From Brachynemurus nebulosus (lineage: Eukaryota; Arthropoda; Insecta; Neuroptera; Myrmeleontidae), in contig JAPWDM010000001.1 in assembly GCA_035578155.1 (NCBI GenBank), forward strand, positions 73,478,062 to 73,542,061: a stretch of DNA of 64,000 nt. The letters are read 5' to 3'. The notes beneath the pieces were generated by a model that was not told the origin of the DNA, did not search any database, and worked only from the letters and a program-made list of their open reading frames with translations. Positions 56,610 to 64,000 of this stretch are shown in pieces. The first letter of the stretch is position 1, and the number at the start of each line of letters is the position of its first letter. Made by a program: the position numbers and the translations under genes.

Positions 56610-57440
56610 TGTTGGATCCAATTGGATCCAAGATTTAAAAATACACCCGGTAATTCAGATCCAATTGGATCCAATTAGATAGGGCCAATTTTAGGATCCA
56701 ATTGGATCTGATATATTTATATCCAATTTGATCCAATTAGATCCAATCGTTTTTTCACAGGAACTTAAATATGTTGTAAAACATTAAAAACTAAGCGACA
56801 CGTATTTTTTTTTATCTACGGAAAAACGGTTTGGAGGGGTGAAATCGCGTTTCAGAAATTAGGGTAAAAATTTAATTTTTCAAATATCTCGAAAACAGTA
56901 AGAGATAGAGCAAAAATTTAAATTGGTGATATTGATCTTTTTTAAACTATTTTCCATGAAGAAGAACTTCTTGAACTACGCAAATAGTACGACTATTCGA
57001 CACAGTCATCCCCTAGTTAACTACCCTTAGACTTAATATTAGTACATTGAACAAAAACAGGTCAATTAGATTTTTTGACGTAGATTTCAAATCTGTAAAC
57101 AAAATTTTTATGTTGTTTATTTTTCACTTCTTTTTTGCAAAATTAACCCCCAAATTTTAACCCCCAACCATCCCTGTTGATGTAATTTGAACAAATTGCA
57201 TATCAATAGATAGCTCTTTAAAAAAGAGCAATATCGCCAATTTAAACTTTTGCTCTATCTCTTACTGTTTTCGAGATATTTGAAAAATTAAATTTTTACC
57301 CCAATTTTTGAAGGGCTATTTGACCCCTTAAGACCTTTTTTCCGCAGATAAAAAAAATACGTGTCCCTTAGTTTTTAGTGTTCTAAAACATATTTAAGTT
57401 TCATCAAAATCGATAGGTCTCCGGCCTCGGGACCTTTACT
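56610..57440 (-). mobile_element. Inverted-repeat element end with ATTGGATCC words, right, plus palindrome
   Basis: 56610-56750 tiles GGATCCAATT words. 56762-56960 is inverted at about 57215-57410, forming a 650-bp palindrome. Then ATCGATAGGTCTCCGGCCTCGGGACCT (57399-57425) is the inverse of 48998-49030. Confidence 0.6.
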
Positions 57441-57609
57441 TGTCAGTAACTACTAGTAGTAAAGACTACCTATTCGTTTATGTTTTGAGTTTATGTTTTT
57501 GTATTAATAAAAAGGAATTAAAAAAAAATATATAAAAAAGGATAATAAAAAGGGGGTGTAAGGACGGCTGTGGGGATAGTGGAGACCATAATATTAAATA
57601 ATAATAAAG

Positions 57610-57614
<5 letters not shown>
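57441..57614. other. Short gene-free stretch
   Basis: Nothing recognised. Confidence 0.4.

Positions 57615-57688
<74 letters not shown>
57615..57688. repeat. (TA)n
   Basis: About 37 TA units followed by TATTTATTTATA degeneration and a direct repeat of AATAATAAAGTATTTTATAT on each side. Confidence 0.95.
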
Positions 57689-57691
<3 letters not shown>

Positions 57692-58059
57692 TTATATATA
57701 TAATAAAGTAAATAATAATAAAGTATTTTATATAAATAATAATATACTATTATTCATACATTAATCGAAGTCATTCACTACCCGAAGAAAAGTCATGACT
57801 TTACATTAGTGATGTCGGATAATTAATCGATTAATCGGTTTAGTCGACTAATTTTGTTTACATTTAGTCATTTTTTTAGTCGACTATTGTATCCTCGATT
57901 AAATGACTAAAATGATTAAATTTTTTTAAATAACTAAAAACGATTAATTTAACAATTTTTCTATATTATTTATTGGATTTTAAAAAATGAAAACTAAAAA
58001 ATTTTCTATTTGTATGATTTTTCACTTTTATGTGACTAACACAAAGTCATATTTCATTT

Positions 58060-58179
58060 TTTTAGTCGAATTTTTCCTTGAAAAAATTAGACTTATGCAG
58101 CCTATACAACAAGAACGGCGAGAGTAGGGGCGCTATCCGTTTTCGGACCCGTAGAACACGAATATGTAGAAAAAAAATG

Positions 58180-58265
<86 letters not shown>

Positions 58266-59755
58266 CCGCCACTTTTTAATATGTGTAGGGCCCCCCTATG
58301 GAAGTTAAGAGATAAAATTTGGTAAGTGGGGCTCATTTTTGAGGCACCTCATACTATTAAAGTGGGGTCAAATTTTGGGAAAATTTTTGATCCGATCCAA
58401 CTTTTAAGGGTGTGGTGGGGGGCGGTAAAACAAACTTTTCCAAACCGGTTGGAAATAATGTTTCGGTGAATTATCTACAACATATACAAAATTCAGCTTC
58501 CTAGGATGATTTGGAGGGAGTAGAGGGGGAAAAACGATTTTAGCTGGATATAACACGCCCCTAGCCCCCCAGAATTAACGTAGAGGGTTGAAATTTGATA
58601 AAGTTCGTACCTAGGTTGTGCTTTTTGGAGGTTTTAATATTTTACCCCCACCCTCCTCATTTTTAAGCTACAATTTCATGCTTTTTCGACGTTTTCGAAG
58701 TTTGTACCACTCGCACAGGTCACCCAAATAAACTTAGAGGACTGAAATTTTGTATTCGAATTGAGTTAGTATCAAGGGGGTGCCTTTTGGGGGTCTCGAC
58801 TTTTAACCCCTACCCCCACCATTTTTATACCAAAAAGAACATGATTTTTCTTGTTTTTTAACAGTTTCGTTCGGGTCAAAATCTCCCCAAATAAACCTAG
58901 AGGGCTGAAATTTTGTGTACAGGTTAAGCTAATACCCAGACACTGCTTTTTGGAGGTTTCAACTTTTAACCCTTATCCCCACGATTTTTACGCCAATATT
59001 TCCTTAATTTTTTTGCTTGTTTTCTAACACGTCTAGAGGCTCTCTAAGGAAACCTAGAGGGCTGAAATTTTGTACGTGTATTCAGTTAGTATCTAGCTAG
59101 CATCTTTTAGGAAGTCCACATTACTTTTCCCCCCACTTCTCCCATTTTTACATCGGAATTGAATGCTATTGTTAAATGTGTTTTAAATGCATTATTTTTA
59201 TTCTAAATACAAGTAGGCGAATAGTAATTTTAAAAAATTTAAAAAAAAGTGAACTTACTTTTATAACAAATGAAATACATACATATTAAGTAATTTAAAA
59301 ATGTTATTAAAGTCACTGTTTATTTATAAATTAGGAATTTTGGATTTTTATTATTTATAAAATAGAAATTTTGGATTTTTTTGGAAAGAAAACATATCTT
59401 CATAAAAGCCTTCGAGTTTACTATTTAAGTTCCTTTTTTAATATTTAAAAATAAAACACAAAGGCAATTGGCGGATAAGCATGGGTAGGCATGCCCTCGT
59501 ACGAATTGTGTTGGCTTTTTCCCTGCTATCTGCTATCGGCACAAAATTGAAATTTACTGAGATTCAGCCCTTAAAATCTTAATACCTTTTTTTAAAGCCC
59601 CGATCAACCGGACACTCATCATCAGTTTTGAAACCACCAAAATGACAAATCGCTTGTGGACTTTCAATTACATTTCGCTTGTAGACATTCAATACCGAAG
59701 ATGAAAGGAAAAATTCGACTTCCGTAATGGGGCTCCGCTGCTCACGGCGTTTTTT
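58060..59755 (-). mobile_element. 1.7-kb unit, reverse copy (A-B' order, uninterrupted)
   Basis: Starts TTAGTCGAATTTTTCC and ends CTGCTCACGGCG before a T-run. This is the intact reverse reference for interpreting 53.1-56.5 kb. It contains the TTTTAACCC(C/T)TACCCCCACC modules and a TA array. Confidence 0.8.
58184..58263. repeat. (TA)n in the reverse unit
   Basis: 40 TA units. Confidence 0.95.
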
Positions 59756-60089
59756 TTTTCTTAAAAGAAAAATTTTAAAAGTCAATAATTAAATTAAAAA
59801 GAAAACCTCGTTTTTGAAAGAATTACATAGGTTACCCTATTCATGAATTCGATTAAAAATTTAGTCGGTTAGTCGACTATTACATTGTCGATATTTTCGA
59901 CTAATGACTAATTTTGTCTGAAAAACAATTTTAGTCGATTAATCGACTAACTGCTTCTCGGTTCGACATCACTGCTTTATATATGTCGATAGTCAGGGAA
60001 AGATTTGGAAATGTCATGAAATGTCAGGGAAAGTCAGGGAAATTGAAAATTAAATTTCTGTGGGAACCCTGTTTAACGCTGTTAAATAA

Positions 60090-60215
60090 ACTTGTTTCTG
60101 TGGCGCGCGACATTTTTTAAACTTGACGGGAATTTTTAAACTTGGTCACGCGGGCCATTTATAATTCGTTTGCGGGCCACATTGTGGTCCGCGAGCCTAG
60201 GGTTGGGCAGCCTTG
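60090..60215 (-). mobile_element. hAT right end (GGTTGGGCAGCCTTG)
   Basis: GCGGGCCACATTGTGGTCCGCGAGCC then GGGTTGGGCAGCCTTG is the inverse of a CAAGGCTGCCCAACC-type hAT terminus with its usual GC-rich subterminal palindrome. No left end found. Confidence 0.55.
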
Positions 60216-60216
60216 A

Positions 60217-60731
60217 TCTATAGGACATATTATAAGTTCTTTGGTTTGCGGTACTGGTACTGTAGATAGTTATCGATTTAGATATCAAAACAGCGATTTT
60301 AAATTTTTCGTCTGTCTGTTTGTACACGGCATCACGAGGAAACTACTGGACGGATTTTGATGAAAGATGTGATGATAATTTATTACCTGGTCAATGCCTA
60401 GGATGCTTTTTACTCTGGGAAAATGTCTCATTCCCACCAGAAAATACAAAGACCATTTTGAACGTGTGTACGTATCGTACGAGAGCTACTGAACGAGTTT
60501 TAATGAAAGTTGGTGTGGTGATAACTTATTACCTCGGTTAGTATATAAGATACTTTTTATTGCAGGAAAATACCTTATTCCCTCGGGAAAATTCGAAAGC
60601 CATTTTGAACATGGGTACGACGCATTTTGCAAAAACTATTGTTTTATGCAAGTTTTTTTTTTATAATTATTATATATTTCTCACTGATTTTATATCAACG
60701 TGTGGCAGAAACGACGTCGCGGTACAGCTAG
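60217..60731 (+). mobile_element. Helitron-like non-autonomous element (plus orientation)
   Basis: Ends ..CGACGTCGCGGTACAGCTAG before T60732, the form of Helitron 3' ends of insects. A start at TCTATAGG (60217) after A60216 would give 515 bp with no TSD, directly beside a hAT end. The interior has two diverged modules (GGACGGATTTTGATGAAA and GAACGAGTTTTAATGAAA; TACCTGG/TACCTCGG). The 5' boundary is a guess. Confidence 0.5.
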
Positions 60732-61234
60732 TACAAAATATATTTCATATTAATCAAATGTATATTAAGGGGAGATTCGCTAAAAATCGATTTTTTTTCT
60801 TCATAATTATGTTCCTTAAGATGTTAGAAACATTCTCCTAAAATTTTATTTAAAAAAAAAGTTATGGGCATTTTAGTGCACGCACTTTACTATAATTCAT
60901 AATTTTAAACAAAAATTTTAAATTCTATTTTTTTAAAAGTATGTTTTTTGGAAGTTCCTCGTGTATCTCAAAAAGTATTTGAGATATCGACATAAATCAA
61001 AGTAGAGATTTCCTCGATATCGTCATTTTGGCAGGAACTAGGATCTTTTGGTTCCGTAATATATTTTCAAAATGGCGGCTATTAATAGTCGAGAAAAAGC
61101 GGTGATTTTTGAAAATTTATTTTCAAAATGCGATTTCTCGCTGGTTTTTTTTTCTTAGATCCCACTTAGTACCATAACTGTATAATTTCAGAAAATTCTT
61201 GATCAATTGCGTCGCAAGATCAAAATGGGGAGTG
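60732..61234. other. Gene-free stretch
   Basis: AT-rich, no coding signal. 60930-61130 has no match I recognise elsewhere in the window. Confidence 0.45.
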
Positions 61235-61384
61235 GGCAAGATAATTTTTGCGAAACTAGAAACTTCTAGCTTTAAATTGCTTTGCTTACGACTCCGATAC
61301 GACCATTTTTCACAAAGATACAACCATTCGAAAAATCGCTAAAAATTTGGAATTTTTTTTTGGATCCTTTAATTTTTTCCGCTA

Positions 61385-61385
<1 letters not shown>
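61235..61385. mobile_element. CACTAGCGG-family end, short fragment
   Basis: Matches the last about 150 bp of the complete copy (AAACTAGAAACTT.. to TTTCCGCTAG) and runs into a (TA)n array. Confidence 0.8.

Positions 61386-61469
<84 letters not shown>
61386..61469. repeat. (TA)n between two element ends
   Basis: 42 TA units between the fragment ending at 61385 and the element starting at 61470. Confidence 0.95.
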
Positions 61470-61472
<3 letters not shown>

Positions 61473-62884
61473 GAGGGGTGTCATTCCAAGTCAGCTATTT
61501 CCACTTTTTAAAAAAATACTATTTTTCCTCCTCTATCGATTAGTAAATTTAGTTCTTTTAAAAATCACCTAGATACTGGTGAAATCTAGGCCTAAACATT
61601 GCCGTTCATTTCAAATACTACAATCTCCATGCGTAATTCATAATTCATAACAAACTCGACAATATCTAATCAACCAATCAGAATCAAGAACAGAAGCACG
61701 TGTGGCAGGTTAACCGTCTGAGTTTAATTGTTTACAATCAGTATTGTTGATGCTGTATCTGGACACACAAATTTATCAGTTTTTTTGTAATAATTTGTTA
61801 GTTTAGTTTGATGTTTGATAATTAAATTAAATTATATATCTCTGAAACCATTCTTATGCTCAAGCTGATACGTTTGTGTGATTAATGTCTTATCATAAAG
61901 TGTCATTTAGATTTTAGACCATAAATCAACCAAAAATTTTCGAACTCTCAAATGGGCTATTTTTGGGGTAACTCTTTATTTACATTTATGTTAAGTTCCG
62001 TTTTTACCAATCAACTATTAATAAAAATTGAAGTAATTGTAGTCTGTTCTGTTAAGGATCAGCTTTTGAGTAGTGTCTTTTTTTGTACGGTTTTTTTTTT
62101 TGTGCGATTTTTTTTATGCGATCCCCATCCACCGTAAAAAGAAAATGTTCACCTGTATTGTTAACTTGTAGCTTTTATAAAAAATAAATCTGGAAAATAA
62201 ATCTTCTAAAAAATACTAATTTTTTCAGAAAGCTGAACATTAATGTATTCATTTTGTTTTAATGCCTTTTCATTTCCATCACTTTTAATTAAATGTAATT
62301 AAGTAAACTATGAATTATTTTTTGTGAAAGAGAAGCCTCTTTACAATTTTTGTGGGTATCACAAAGAACCTCATCATTTTTCTAAATCCTTAACATTATT
62401 TTCTTTTTACTCTGGTAAATCCACGACTCATACAAGTAACTATTCATTTTTCCTCACAAAGTATGAGTGCACCCCGGACATTCAAAGTACAGAGTAGAAA
62501 ATCTCTACTCAGCCGGGACTGGAACCTAGAATTGCATGCTAACCCAGTGTGACATCCAATATGGTAAGAAATTAATGCGTGAAATAAAATTCAAATTCTA
62601 TGAATATTCAGATCAAAATAAGCAAAATCTAATTCCGTTTGAAACAAAGTCGACAATATCCACTAGTTCAAATCATAATAAGCTATCTCCAACATTTAGA
62701 GCTGAATAACTTGGAAAGTTTAAAAATTACGTGGGTTTTGACACCGGGAATCTTTTTTTATGGCTCAAATTTACAAATATACTAATTTTTGTTGGTGTAT
62801 TCCAACTCCAATAGTCTAAATCAGTTTTTCGCTATTTCCGAAAATTTGAAAAAGGTGGAGATTGTTGACTTTGGAATACACTAA

Positions 62885-62887
<3 letters not shown>
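61470..62887. mobile_element. TA-flanked element with GTGT-ATTCCAA ends (1.4 kb)
   Basis: The left end GGGGTGTCATTCCAAGTCAG..TCCACTTTTT (61475-61508) and right end ..AAAAAGGTGGAGA..TTTGGAATACACT (62850-62883) are diverged inverted repeats, each bordered outside by a long TA array. No transposase. Confidence 0.5.
62500..62570 (-). other. tRNA-like SINE remnant
   Basis: On the minus strand ACACTGGGTTAGCATGC resembles an A box and GGTTCCAGTCCCGG a B box, but they are closer together than in a tRNA. Weak. Confidence 0.3.

Positions 62888-62965
<78 letters not shown>
62888..62965. repeat. (TA)n before the candidate LTR
   Basis: 39 TA units ending at TGTAAC. Confidence 0.95.
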
Positions 62966-62968
<3 letters not shown>

Positions 62969-63514
62969 ACGAAAAATAATTTTAAAAACATGAATTTTAT
63001 TTATATTTTTCAATAACAAGTAGGTTATTGCCATTTGTTAAAATATATGCGATTTGATTATTGGAATCGTAGGTTGTTTTTGTAAAAAAAAAGAAGTCAG
63101 TCAACATAGGACAATTAAAAGGAAAAATACATGTTTTTGTCATAAAATCGTTTTCTTAATTATTTAATATAATAAATGTTACTGAATACTAATTAAAGTG
63201 TTTTAATTTTGTAAAGTGTATTCCTGACAAATTAAAATAACATTAAAATAAGTTACAACTTCAGAAGTGGGATACTCACCAAAATTCAAACTAATGTAAA
63301 AGTGATTTACTGTGGTCGATAAGTGTGGTGAATTTTGATGAGAAGATCTGCGGAAATATAAAATGTTAAGAAAATAAAACGACAAAGCAAGTTGTACAAT
63401 TGTTTATTGTATCCATGAACACTGAGTTCGTGAAAAGTGTACAGACTGACCAGGCCATTAAATAAAAATATAAAAAATTTGTACTGCATCAGTATTGTGT
63501 GTGCATCAGTTGCA
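62966..63514 (+). mobile_element. Candidate 5' LTR
   Basis: Starts TGTAAC and could end ..GCATCAGTTGCA, with AATAAA near 63463 about 50 bases before. TGGTGGTTCGCAAG (63518) shortly after is a possible tRNA primer site. The second LTR would be outside the window, so this is inferred only from the position before a gag-like ORF. Confidence 0.3.
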
Positions 63515-63778
63515 GATTGGTGGTTCGCAAGATCAACGGTGGTCGGCTTATTACGTATTATGGTAACTGGTGTATACGTACAAAAAGCAGAAGAGACGGA
63601 CAGTACAAATAGTGTGTGGTGGTTACAAACTGTATACTTTATACACGGTAAAAAAAGGCGTGTTTAAGGTACTGTGAACATTTTTTTTTTGTTCTATTTG
63701 ACTCAAATATTTTCAGTAAATCATAAACTTTTGTGAATAAAGCCTTAAGGACATCGATTAAGAAGGACGTTAGTCGAA

Positions 63779-64000
63779 ATGGCAGGGCAAAGGTCATTAA
63801 GTTTATGTGATTTACAGATGGAAAAAAATGTGCGTAAAGGAATTTTTCAAAGTAGTGGATCCGACGAGGAGATCAGGGAACCACTGGCGGTTAGTTCAGA
63901 GAAAACAGTGAATGAACGTGAACTATTAATATGGGAAAGACAACTATTACAACGAGAAAGGGAATTACTGGATCGAGAACGGACCATGTTTGAGGAATCG
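63779..64000 (+). CDS. Gag-like N-terminal ORF, cut by window edge
   Basis: ATG at 63779 follows an in-frame TAA and opens a frame of 74 codons to the edge. After a Ser-rich start the sequence from residue 46 is a strongly charged helical repeat (RELLIWERQLL, then RERELLDRERTMFEE) with heptad-like Leu spacing, i.e. a coiled coil. Such a segment at the start of the first ORF, behind a possible LTR and primer site, suggests the gag of an LTR retrotransposon. A host first exon is equally possible on this evidence. Codon content is visibly GC-richer than the flanks. Confidence 0.5.
   Translation, partial: MAGQRSLSLCDLQMEKNVRKGIFQSSGSDEEIREPLAVSSEKTVNERELLIWERQLLQRERELLDRERTMFEES

Larger units (their letters stand above)
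57807..59974. mobile_element. hAT-like element with TTAATCGATTAATC words, invaded by a 1.7-kb unit
   Basis: Ends TAGTGATGTCGGATAATTAA and CGGTTCGACATCACTG, with CTTTACAT (57799-57806) and CTTTATAT (59975-59982) as a 7-of-8 target duplication. AGTCGACTAA and ATCGATTAAT words cluster at both ends. A complete reverse 1.7-kb unit (58060-59755) fills the middle; without it the element is about 470 bp. Confidence 0.85.

Overview
The window looks like a piece of an AT-rich, repeat-packed animal nuclear genome, most likely an insect or other arthropod. The reasons are a GT-AG type splice acceptor in front of a clear metazoan PDHB exon, scarce open reading frames, at least 17 long (TA)n arrays, (TAA)n arrays carrying Dong/R4-type retrotransposons, and many hAT, Tc1/mariner, Harbinger and Helitron remnants. 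The sequence alone does not identify the species.

Host gene: only one is convincing, the terminal coding exon of PDHB (pyruvate dehydrogenase E1 beta, 12695-13545, + strand). I see no upstream PDHB exon in the window, so its last intron must extend through at least the first 12.7 kb. That intron is filled with transposable elements and a tRNA-headed SINE.

Layout. 1-12.7 kb: intronic repeats, an element with long inverted arms invaded at its centre by two R4/Dong-type insertions docked in (TAA)n (5.1-7.2 kb), a decayed Tc1-like transposon (8.9-10.8 kb) with a Harbinger MITE inside it, and a SINE. 14-27 kb: a 1.7-kb non-autonomous unit, a Helitron carrying an OTU-protease ORF (18.05-20.7 kb), and nested hAT and TA-target elements. 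27-33 kb: MITEs and a broken IS630/Tc1-type transposase. 33-38.6 kb: a nearly full-length but nonsense-mutated R4/Dong element followed by a serial (TAA)n dock that holds a GC-richer, hairpin-dense non-coding element. 38.8-41.0 kb: a 2.2-kb palindrome with a SWIM zinc-finger ORF at its centre. 41.4-47.4 kb: a pogo/Jerky-like transposase fragment split by a hAT element, itself split by a hAT MITE, with flanking TSDs (8 bp) readable at both levels. 48.7-60 kb: nested hAT-type elements and a self-nested pair of 1.7-kb units. 60-64 kb: a second Helitron-like end, more TA-target elements, and at the right edge the start of a gag-like ORF behind a candidate LTR.

The transposable elements use each other as targets. 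TSDs, an inferred Helitron empty site and interrupted reading frames give the relative order of insertion in several places. The most unusual candidate is the hairpin-array element at 36.6-38.2 kb. Its second, diverged copy preserves the 3' stem-loops through paired substitutions.
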